This document shows positions 37,616-49,516 of a DNA stretch of 64,000 nt, in pieces (position 1 is the first letter of the stretch; each line of letters starts with the position of its first letter). Location of the stretch: the NCBI GenBank assembly GCA_023055355.1, contig JALJCS010000022.1, positions 9,471,001 to 9,535,000 of the forward strand, written 5' to 3'. The notes below the pieces were generated by a model. The model saw only the letters and a program-made list of their open reading frames with translations. It was not told where the DNA came from and made no database searches. This DNA comes from Agelaius tricolor. Lineage: Eukaryota; Chordata; Aves; Passeriformes; Icteridae. The position numbers and the translations under genes were made by a program.

Positions 37616-40600
37616 GTGAGGGCCGGGCCGGGCCGGGCCGGGCCGGGCGGGCGGGGGGTGCCGGGTCCCCCCGCGGTCCCGTGGCCGCAGCCGCGGGTCG
37701 GACTCGGCTCCGGCCCGGCCTCCGCAGAGCCCCAAGCAGCGGCGGGAATCGCGGCCCGGGTAGCGATGGATCCGGCCCGGGAGAGGCCGGGAGTGCCGCT
37801 AGCCGGCCCGGGGCAGGGACAGAGCCGTGCCCAGGGACGAGCGCGGCCCAGCCCCCCCGGCAGTGACATGCGGGTGCCCATTGAAGCAGAATAGTTGAGA
37901 TCAGATACCAGGAAGGAATTGTTCCTGTGAGGGTGCTGAGCCCTGGCACAGGTGCCCAGAGCAGCTGTGGCTGCCCCTGGATCCCTGGCAGTGCCCAAGG
38001 CCAGGCTGGACAGGGCTTGGAGCAGCCTGGGACAGTGGAAGGTGTCCCTGCCATGGCTGGGGTGGCACTGGGTGAGATTTAAGGTCCCTTCCATCCCAAA
38101 CCATCCTGTGATTCTGTGCTTAACTTCTCCTGAAGTCAGACAAGCCTCGGCAGATTTTCCCTGTTCCTGTAATGACTCTTGACATGCTCCTTTTTTGTCT
38201 ATAAATAAGTAATAAATAAAAAAAGATATGCAGTAATTATATCATTGCAAATGTATTTCTTATCTGTGTTCTTACATCTAAAATTTGGGAATGCTCTTCA
38301 TCAATTCCTATGTGATTTTTTAAACTTAGAAGTTTGAAGATTCTGAGGTGCTTTGACACAAAGAGTTGCTCTGTGGTGGCTTAGGGCTCCAGCAGAGAAT
38401 GCAATATTATTTTATAAAGCTTTTATGTTACTAAATATGATATGATAAACGTCAAATAGGGTGTCTAGTAGCATGGATTCAGCTTAGCAAAAAAGCCCCC
38501 TCATTCCTGATGGTTTTGTTGTGTTTTCCTTGTTGATGATGCTCTGTGCTCTCCCAGGGGCTGGCAAGGTTTGATTGCCTATGGATGCCATTCCCTCGTG
38601 CTCGTAGTGGATGCCAACTCTGCTCAGACCTTGCAGGTCTTGGAAAGACACAAAGCCAGTGTTGTCAAGGTGAGATGTTCCTGGTTTATGGTATATTGCT
38701 TGGTTCTGCTGTTTATGTTATCCTTCTAAATGGCTGTAAATACTTGACATGATGTTCATTGATATGATTTTGACATGAAATCTGATGTGAAATACATATG
38801 TTTTACCTGACCTCTTCTGCAGCTAAGTCACATCATGCATGCTGAAATTTGAGTTGAGGTTGATGGTATATCTTGCTAGAAGATGTAGAATATAAAAGAT
38901 AATATATCTGGAAACGTTTGTTAGTGTTACAGAACATGTTTGTGGGAAGGCTGTTAACATAAGAGGTTTCAAAGGAACACTACAAAATATCAAATGAAGC
39001 TCTCTGCTGCTGCCCTTTCTGATCCTCCCTTTTGGGAGAAGTGCACCATTTGTCTAGGAAGTTACTTTAAAGCTTTTCCTTGTTTTCCCACCTATAGAAA
39101 AGGAGCAATAGCAGGCAAAACTGTACCTTAATTTAGTGATATAAAATGGCTAAAATTTTAGTTTAAGTGCAGGATACCTGTACTTTCCTTTGAAGGTCCT
39201 TGACTTGAAATTGCAGAGTTTGACTTTGGGTGAGTGTGGAATAGGTTGTATTTCTTTGGTTCATCTTTTCTTGGATTGTGAACAATGACAGATTTCACTT
39301 AGGGTTTAGAGGATTGTTTGGCTGGCAGATGTGTTTGATGCTCCTTGGCACAAGTGCTGTATTTATTAGAAGGCTGTCAATAATTTATGAAGAATAATAG
39401 AGTCTTAGAGAGGGGGGTTTTTAGTGGGATCTTTTTGTAGTAGAAGAAGAAGGTTGAATGTGTCTTCTGCTTTAACATTTTTGATTATCTTAGGTAACAA
39501 ATTGTAGCAAAATGAGTGTTTGATATATGCAGTGATAGCATTTAAATGAGTTTTGTTACATTCACTAGCTTTGAGAAGTTACATTATTTCAACAGGAACA
39601 GAAGAGAACAGAAGTGCTGAAGTCCAATTTGTGAGTTAATTTTTCAAAGCCACTACCTGAAGCTTTATGAGCAGAAATAGACTGTAAGAAAATGGCTAAT
39701 TTATGAGGTGGAATAATGAAAAAAAATTCCCTTCTATGTGAAAAAATAGGCATTATATAGGAAATGATTATGGGGCCATGATCATTGCAGACACCTTTAC
39801 ATTGCTAAGAAATTTTCTTCAATTCCTGGGGTTTTTTTTTTAAGAGTTTGTAAATGCTAAGAGCACAAATAAGCTGGAATGGATCTGTAAGAAATCTGCT
39901 GTGTAAGTCTGGCTTAAACTCCTTGGAGTTCCATGCCAGCAAACTCAGTGCACTGCGGATCTTCTCCCCAAAAACCTGTGCCACAGTTCTGAAAAATTCC
40001 AAATCACACCACATCTGTTATGAAGAAAACAAAGAAAAACCAATTGTTTCATAATCCCTTTACAGTCCATTTTGCTGTTTTCCTTTAAATGCATCCTCTC
40101 CTTTGCCTGTTGTAACTTTGTATGGAATAGGTGAAAACTTCCCTGAAAATGGATCCATGTCAGTTGTCCATCTGTCCAAATGCTGTTTGTATTCACAGAA
40201 TTCACAGAACTGAAGACTTTGTGTGGAGTAGATTATACGTAATTTTACCTTTACAAAGAATATTGAAAGCATACTTTTATGGAAGAAAATCTAATTACAC
40301 GAGAAGTTTTTTAATCCATCACAAGAATGAGAGGACTGAAATTATGTTTATTAATGCATCCTTTTTGATGCATTAATAAGCAGTGATAATAAGGCTTCAT
40401 AAATGAGGTGGTATGAGTGGTGAAAATTTTAAAACACTCACCTGATTCTGCTGTATTTTGAAGCCAAGTAGACAGTGACTAATACTGCTAGAAAATAATT
40501 TCTTTTTTGGTCAGATCCTATGTGGGGACTTGTTGGATCAGTGTGACTGCAGAGAGGAAAGAGGTTCATGGGGTGGGAGCACCACATGGGCTCTGCCCAG

Positions 40601-43600
40601 GGCTGGTCATATAAAGATCTCCTTTTTTCTTGTTTTGAGCTTAGTGACAGCTCCTCCCTTGAGAAAGGATATCTTCCAGAATGGAAATTTGCTTTGAAGT
40701 AATATGCATTTAACTGAGAAATAAATGGCTTTGTGGGTTTTTACAATTACAGTTACACAGGCACCTGCAGATATCCTCAGGGATAGTTCGTTCTTGAACA
40801 GCAGGGAAGCAGGAATTGCAAAAATGAAATTTGTAGGTAGAGGAGAGTCTCTAAAGAATTCTTTGTGATTCTGGTAGAAACATACTTTGAGTTTATAGAG
40901 ATTGTGTGCTGCCACTGTCTACAGTCTGTCCTGGGGCAGAAGTTCACCTTAAAAGCAGATAGGAAAAAACATGTGGGGTAGATAAGGAAGAAGTCAGTGT
41001 TATCCCTCCCCTTGTAATCTGAGAGGAGTTGTAGACAGAGTGTTTCAGATTTCAGACACAGATTTCTCATAAGTATTGCCAATTTACAGTCCTGTGCAGC
41101 TTGAAATCACAAACTGGAAAGTGGTACCTGGAAATCAGTTGTGGCAATGTGGCAAAATAACCAGAAATGTAGCAAATATCAGCAATAACTTGGTTTTGTT
41201 TTCTTATGAGGCAACACATAAATTAAAGACTAACCTTCCTTCCTCACCAATACCACAATACATTTGTCAGATTAGGAAAATTGAATGTTTTAGGATGTGT
41301 ATAAAAATTAAATGATAATTTTTCAGCTTTCATTTGATTGCAAGTCAGTGGCTTTAGGTTTGTGGGTGCCCACAAAACCTTAAACATTGCCATTTGGTTT
41401 CCTCTAAATATTTGAGTAAATTCTTGATCTACATGGTTGATATGTTTGGATTGTTGTAGTTACCTTCAGGAACAAGTATTGTTGATTTCTGTAATTGGAG
41501 AATATCAGCCATGCAGTCATGCAGCACAGTGCTGACCTGCCTTCAATTTGCACAGGTGATGGTGGCCTAAAGGTATGTCCCAGGTGCTGTTGGCATTGAC
41601 TATTACTGTGCTTTTTTATTGAGTTCAAGATCTGAAAAACATGAACTATGGTGCCTGTGCCATCCATTTGTCTCCTTTAACCAATCCCCATCTGCATTTT
41701 CAGGTTAAATGGGCTAAGGAAAATTACCACCACAATATTGGCTCTCCGTATTCCTTACGTTTGGCTTCTGCTGATGCCACAGGGAAAATCATTGTGTGGG
41801 ATGTGGCCACAGGAACAGCTCGCTGTGAAATCCAGGAGCACTCAAAGCCCATCCAAGGTAAGGATAGTGCCTGCTGGTGAGATGGGAGTTGTTTGATGGA
41901 GCATTGGGGCCAAATCCATCACCTGCCTTTTCTAAACTCTGCTCAGTTCTGACAGGGAATTTTCCTGTTGTGATTGCTAGCCCTCTGTGTGTTTGCTTGT
42001 AAATGAAAGATTTACTGTCCCCCAGAGGAATGCTGTGAGATTCAATTCATTATGGTGATGTTTTTCAAATTCTTGTGACAAAAATGAAATTTGAGTCTAT
42101 TTTTATGAACATTATTGATTGAAATAATAACATTTACTATGTCAAGTACATCTTCCTGCTCTTCAGCTGGAGGTGGGATATTTTGGGGCATTTAAAAAAT
42201 TTGTGATGGTGCTTATGTTTATACCTGTTGGGCTTTTAAAATCTATTATGTAAAAGTCCTCTTATAAAATCAGGTTGTTTGGTTTTTGTTATTATTCTGT
42301 TTTATAAATCCTGTGAAAGAAAATGCAACTTTTTAAATCTCATACTGAGCCACTGAAATTTTTTTTGTTGTCTACAGTTCATTTTAGTTTCATCACTTTT
42401 TGTTTATGTGCATTATAAATTGGATTTTATTTACTCCTGACACCGATTCACTGAAGGTTTAAAGAAGTCCTGACCCTGCCATTTGAAGATTTCTACAGTT
42501 TTTCAGACCAAATGGAGCCTTTTATTTTCTGTGAAACCAGGGAAAGCTCTTACCACCTCTGAAAGGGCTGAGTGTTATATTTAGTTTCATTTTACTCTTG
42601 AGCTTAAGATTGATTAAAAGGTTTTAGAGTGAAGAAGATATTTGTGTCCAGGTTCAAACTGATACCATCCCAAATATTAATTTTGTTCCCTATTTCTTTT
42701 GACAGACATGCAGTGGCTGTGGAATCAAGATGCTTCCAGAGATTTACTGCTTGCTGTTCACCCACCAAATTATATTGTACTGTGGAATGCAGACACAGGC
42801 ACTAAACTTTGGAAGAAGAGTTATGCTGAAAATATCCTGTCTTTTTCATTTGACCCCTTTGATCCCTCACATTTGGCTTGTAAGTTTATATGTATGAAAC
42901 AGTGGGGCCTGGTTATGTGTGAGCAGGAAAATTGTTAAACTGGAATGTAAATGTTTGAAACTGAAAGTAATGGATTGGAGAGAATAATGTCAGAAATGCC
43001 AGTAAGAAGTCAGAAAGCAAAGAGGGAGCCTTTGGCCAGTGTGGAATCTTAGTTCAGAAGGTGCTGCTGTGTGGGAAGGGGGAAAGCAGGCATGAGGGGA
43101 GAAGTTAGAGATCTGAAAAGTTTGAGGCTTTCCAAAAGGAAATGGGAACTGTGTAGAGGCAGCTGGAGGAAGGCAAGGATAGAGAGCCCTGTGAAATGTA
43201 AAAGGCTATGAAGGGATGGGTGCTGAGGGAGAAGCCAGTGAGATAAGTAGACCAAGAATAAGAGTTATTTTCAACAGAAAGGATTTTTGAGGACTCAGTG
43301 TGAGATCAGTACCTGAAGTGATCCAGATATCAAGGGGGATGCAGTGCAGATTTATTAATTTTAGCAGAGAGAAACTGAGAGAAATAGGAGATTAACCATT
43401 TTATTCTTGAATTTAGCTTCATCACTCCTGACCTGTAATGAGACAGTGCAGTTTTCAGCCTTTGTAGTTCAGGGATTTTTTTATCTGCCATATCATTTAA
43501 CCTTCTGTAAACACTTCAGCTGCACAGTTGAGCTTTGTACTGCAACATAAATAATGTGAATTAATGATTATTTGAGCAATGTTCTGCATGAGAACGAAAA

Positions 43601-46600
43601 ATGGTGATACAGTCAGTGTGTGTTCTGTGTTCTATTTGAATTGTGAATCTTAAAGAAAAAAAGTTGGTGAGAGAGAATAACTGAGTTTCTGCCAGAAATG
43701 CATAGTTTCTAATATAAAAGTTGAGGGGTTTTTGATGTTAATTGATTTTAATGGATCATCTGGTGCTCTTTCAGTTAGAAAGTGCTGGTTGTCTAGAATT
43801 AGGAGTTTTCTATCTGATACAGTATTAGCAAAGTTATTAGCATTTCTCCTCACCAAAATGTCATTGAAATGGAATGCCACAGTCAAATTGCAGGCTGAAT
43901 TGTGCTATTTTTCTTTCTTGGTGCAGTGCTCACCAGTGAAGGAATAGTGTTCATCTCTGACTTCTCCCCTTCCAAAGCTCCTGCCAGCTCAGGGAAGAAA
44001 GTTTACATCTCCAGTCCTCATTCCAGTCCTTCTCACAACAAGCTGGCTGCTGCTACAGGAGCCAAAAAGGCCCTTGATAAAGTCAAAATCCTCATCAGTA
44101 ATGAAAAACCAAGGTAGGTTGCAAATACTTCTCAGATAATGCTTTGTGTACTTGATGTTGTCAATGTAGTGAGGTTAAAGGCTCTAAGGTAAAATACACA
44201 AGATTTCAAATGGAGGTGAGCAGTGTGTCTGAGGGTAATTTCCCATGAATGCCAGTAAATGTCAGGGCAGCCAGCACTGTTCCTAAGTGAATTGCTTTGG
44301 ATTTGAGATGTGCAGGAATTACACTGGTTCCATTTGAATGAAGTGCAATTGTTAAAATTACTCTGTGATCTTATTTAGACAAAAGTCAACAGAATGTGGT
44401 TTTGGAAGTCAGCGGTGCTTTGCACTGCTCTGACAGAGAAATGGAAATCTGCAGTTGCTTGTGATCAAAATAGAGGTTGCTTGAAAAAATGCAGTTGCAG
44501 GAAAAATGAAACTTTAAATTTTATTTTGAATTTGATCTGTTCATTACACACCCTGATAAAAGTTCATGTCTGATTTTACAGTGCTGAATCTGTAACACTC
44601 AATGACTGTCTTCAGTTGTCATATTTGCCTTCCAAAAGAAACTACATGCTCTTACTGTATCCCAGGGAAATTCTGATTCTTGACTTGGAAGTGAATCAGA
44701 CAGTGGGTGTGATTGCTATTGAAAGGACAGGGGTGCCTTTCATACAGGTGAGGTAGACTTCAATTTTTTTCAATTATTTATTCCAATAATTGATTTCCTC
44801 AGTGACAAATCCTGTAGCTGAAGAAATTTGTGGAAGTATTGCCTTAATGGTAAAATTTTTAATGATTTGCTCAAACATCAGGAATTGTGGGCTCCCTTGC
44901 AAGTGTCCTTTGCAAAGGGTAAGGTTTTGAAAATGCAATCTAACAGCCCTCTCTTTGCCCAGGTAATCCCTTGTTTCCAGAGGGATGGGTTATTTTGCCT
45001 CCATGAAAATGGTTGTATCACCTTGAGGGTTCGCAGATCCAACTGCAGCATCACTGCAACTCCAAATGAGGAGCCAGGTGAGTTTTGTGTCAAAAATGTC
45101 CAGAAATTAACTTTGATGCATTTTAATTAATAATTTAACACCAGTAATGACCATCATGCCTCCTACAGGATGGTGAATCTTGTACCCTTCTAGTGTTGTG
45201 TCTCTTATATGTTGAATTTAAATTTAAATTTATGCTGTATTTTCCCACAACAAATTCCCAGAACAAATTCCGAAAATAAATTCAAAAAGCTTTTGAATTC
45301 TCTGATATTAAGTGTGAAATAGATTATATTAATTATATTAAATATATAATTATTTATTATAATTATAATTATTATTTATTATAATTATATAATGTAGGTA
45401 TTAGCAATTAAAGGGTATTCAGGATATTAATATATATATTATATATGTTAATATCCTGAATACCCTTTAATTGCTGACTAATACTTACATTAGTAAGTGG
45501 CTTAATAGGCACATGTAATGTTTTAAATAAAATATTAGTGTGTTCTTTTTATCTGAAAGAAAAAAACGTTTTTTTGACAAACACAAGCTTTTGGAAGTAA
45601 TTTGGTCAATTGGAAAGATTGATTTTAGACCTAAGATGTGGGCTTAAATTTAGATTAAAATCTGAATTATTAAACTTTTGTCTCATGAAATGTTACTAAG
45701 AATGGTCTTTTAAATGTAATGGTGGAGACTGGAAAAAAGGGGAAACATTGTGAGTTCTGTTTGTTCATTTTGGTTTGGACAGTTTGCTGATTTCTAGTGA
45801 GCTACATTACTGGCTTCCAAGTTCACCAATAAACCTGGAGTTTTGGATTGTGGGAGAGCAGGTTCTGCCCAGCTATGCAACAGTTATTAAGTTTTTCAAG
45901 ATTCAAATGGAATAATATATTAAATATTCAAAATATATGTATATTTTAGAAATATAAATTATATGTGTCTATAAAGTATATACATCTAAATATGTGTATA
46001 TAATTACATTTTGGAGAACTTTCCAGAGCTTTGTTGTGTACAGCAAGATCAAGAGTGTGTTGTTTTTGGTTGCTTCTCCTGATTGTTGCCCAGGAAGCAC
46101 AGGGATTTCAGTCCAAGTGCTCAATCATCCTTCACATTTCCCCTTTTGTTGATTGCCCCCACCCCATGTTTTTCACTCTGACTTTTCTCTGGGGGCTGTT
46201 GCTGTTGCAGATCCAGAGCCAGCTCAGGAGCTGGTTTATGATTTAAGAAGTCAGTGTGATGCCATCAGGGTGACCAAAACAGTGCGACCCTTCAGCATGG
46301 TGTGTTGCCCAGTGAATGAGAATGCTGCAGCCCTCATAGTCAGTGATGGCAGGGTGATGATCTGGGAATTAAAATCCAGCATTTCTGGCAGAAATGTGCG
46401 CAACAGGTAACGAGATTTACTTTTCTTGCCAAAGTTCCTTTTTCTTTCCAAGTGGTGTTCAGTATTTTTTTGTATTTTAAAGGCAACAGCGATCCTTCTG
46501 TGCCTGGAAGTGTTTCATGTGCTCTGCATGTGTGGGAGTGAAGGAAGAGGAACAAATTATGTCATCCAGACAGATCAGTTCCCTTTTTTTGAGGAAGTGC

Positions 46601-49467
46601 AGGAACTGTATTTACTCTATTTTTTTTTTTTATAGGCAGTTCCACACTGAGTCTCTGGACTGAGAAGACAAAAGTTAGAATGACTATTTGTTTTATTTTG
46701 GGGGAGCATTTTCCTCTCATTTGGCTTTTTCAGACCATATAACTTCCCTTAGGAATGAATCCCTCACTTTCAGTCACATGTAAGGACCAAAATGAGTCTG
46801 TAAAGAATTACATTTCTAGTAGAGGAATGGCTTTGGGCTGGATTTGTGTGAATTTGACACAGCAATATGAAGCTGCACAGTAGGTGACTGGAATATGGTG
46901 GCATAAAAAATGTTTTTATACACAGAGCCTTTAGAATTTTAGATTTGGAGCAGTCTCTCAAAATACTGTGGGAAGTGATACAGTGCTTGGAACAGTCAAT
47001 GCATTAAGGTTGTTCTGCTGCAATAACCTTCAAAGTCCTATGGAATAAAAGAAATAACTTACTGCCATAAAAGAAATAGAGTTCTTTTAAATGTCAGTAG
47101 TTCCAGGTTTTCAACATAGATCCTCTTGTTGCTCATCAGAGATTTAGTGTTCTTATTTTTAGTGTTCCCAAAAACAGTGCTAGATGCATTCCTTGTGCTG
47201 CATATCCAGGAAAGCTGTTCAGAATCTAAATTGGTTTTTACTTCTTTTATTCTTATGGGTTATTTCTAAAACATTGATCTTTGTCAGGAAAAATATAATA
47301 TTACAAGAGGCAGGTAAGTCTGTGCTCTTAGCTGGTGACACAGAGCTGCCCCAGCCCAGCAGGACACAGCTGCCAAGGCTGCCCAAAATGAAGGGGAAGT
47401 TTGGGGATGGAGATGGTGCCTGCATGAGGAACTTGGTCCCATTTCTCTTGCAGCAGTTCCAGTGCTTCACCTCTGTATTCCCCAGTCTCCTTCTGTGGAA
47501 TCCCTGTAGGAGCATTCCCAAATAAACTTCCAGACCTCTCGTTAGACAACATGATTGGTAAGAATTTCTTCCATTGATCCCACTGCTACTAATTTCTTAT
47601 GGTTTTGAATCATTTTGTACATCTTACCTTACTTAAAAAAGTGTATTTTTTAGAATTATATTCTGATAGTAACTCTGAAATAGAAGGATTCCTGTTTGCT
47701 AAAGAAATCATCAAATGAATACTCTTGAGGATTTTATGTTGAGGATCAATGTCCAAGTTCATTTTCTTTGAGGATAAAAAGTATTTTAGAATGGAATTTG
47801 GACAAAACACTTTGATTTTTTCTAACTAATCTTAGAAGCCAATTTATCTGATGCATCCCCTCTTTGTGAACTCTAAACAGCAACCAGTCTTCAGAAAAGT
47901 TTCATCATGCCAAGCTTAAGAGAAAGAAATGTGTCTTATACAAATTTCTGTCTGAAAACTTTGTATAACATCTCCAATTAAAATTTCATGCTAACAAGAG
48001 CTTTCACTTTTAAGCAGGGCAGGGTGCAAGCCCTGGAGAAGAGCTAAGGAATTCACTCCTGCAGGAAGTGCACCTCAAATTCCTGCTGACAGGGCTTCTG
48101 TCGGGGCTGCCTCTGCCTCCCTTCGCCATCCGCATGTGCCCGCCCCTCACCACCAAAAACATCAAACAGTATGAGCCCATCCTTGCTGTTGGTGAGTGCC
48201 TTCAGCAGGGTATTCATTGCTCTGAAAAGAATAAAACCTGTGTTCAATTCAAATATAGTTGTTGGTACAGAAAAAAAAATGTATCTGTTGATGCTGTGTA
48301 ATTTATTGCAGTTATTGACCCGTGTATTGGTTTGGTTCTGTAAGTCCTTGGGTTCTTTTTTCTTGCCTTGGGTTTATGCAATGCTACCTGCAAAATGCAA
48401 TATAGTAGCAAGTTTTTATTTATCCTGGTATTTATTGTGATATTGGTCTGCTGATATACTCAGCATTTTATGTATTGCTCCCACTTCATTCTGAATGTCA
48501 AGAAGCAGGGACTTCTGGAGGCCTGCATTCCTACAACAAGCAAATGAACTTTACTTTTTTTTGCTCTGATATGAATTTCTAAAATTACACCTGCAGCACA
48601 TTATTTTTTCTGGATGAATCTATTCTGTCTTAGCACAAATGTGGTTAAACTCATCTAGCTATTAGAATAGTTGCCAGTGAGCACCTGATGTATTAACTCA
48701 TAATTTTCCCTATTTAAAGCTGATTTTTCTGGCATCTTCTTTCAGAGTTGTGCTCTAAACCATAGGCAGTCCATCATGACATGATGTGATGATGCTAAAA
48801 TGTAACTTGTGGTTTCCCATGAGCTGCAACTGTTAAAAAAGATGAAATATAAAGATTAGAAAACAAATAGGTGTAAAGTGCATTTACAGCAAGGTCTTTT
48901 TTCTTGACATACCTGAATGGCTCTTTAGGTATCCATTGCTGTATTTCATAGGATTGATATGAATTTCATGCAGTGTCTAATGGAAAAGTGTAGGTTTCAG
49001 TATTTCAGAAGGTTTTTGATGTAATTGAAGCTCAAAGCTACTAGAATACTGATTTCTAATTTGAAAGAAGTCATTATTTCAGGATGAGAAAGCAGAATTG
49101 CTTTAATGGTTCCATAAAATCTACCCAGGATTCTCCCTTGGCATTATTGGGGGATAACAGTTAAAGCATTTCCTTGATGCATTTACCCATCTCCACTAAT
49201 CAAAAAAAAAAAGGAACAGGAACATCCCTCTCTTCTTCAGCTGGATGGGTGTGTTGTGGAAATGTAAGGAAAATAATCAGATTTTCTACAAGCTCTGCAA
49301 AAAGGTTTGGGAAAATGTCTTGATCCAAGGGGATATCAGTGGCTGCAGAGAGTTTAATATTTGGGATTCAAGTGCTAGAAATTCACATAGTTTTTGTAAA
49401 ATTGTAAGATATTAATAGTTACAGGTATCTAAAAATAAGAGAGTTATAGGTATCTAAATATAAGAGA

Positions 49468-49516
<49 letters not shown>

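Larger units (their letters stand above)
37150..37870 (+). promoter_or_regulatory. CpG-island promoter of WDR11
   Basis: GC content and CpG density rise sharply between about 37150 and 37870 in an otherwise AT-rich window. The island covers the WDR11 5' leader, start codon and the beginning of intron 1. I see no convincing TATA box, as expected for a housekeeping-type CpG promoter. An ETS-like GCTTCCTGCGG sits near 37408. The transcription start cannot be fixed from sequence alone but should lie between about 37250 and 37520. Confidence 0.85.

Noticed and set aside
37620..37657. (GGGCC)n as a disease-type expansion
   Set aside because: Five units only, the unit is not GGGGCC, and such runs are common in CpG islands. 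It is reported only as a structural curiosity.
37140..38054. 304-codon minus-strand open frame across the CpG island, with overlapping 235- and 180-codon frames
   Set aside because: These are shadows of GC-rich promoter DNA and WDR11 exon 1. Composition is Pro/Arg/Ala/Gly-rich, there is no family resemblance, and the frame crosses a CR1 element.
36900..38120. The two forward CR1 pieces as one element split by the promoter
   Set aside because: Their meeting points are roughly adjacent in CR1 coordinates, but the sequences look like different subfamilies and an insertion of a whole conserved promoter is implausible.
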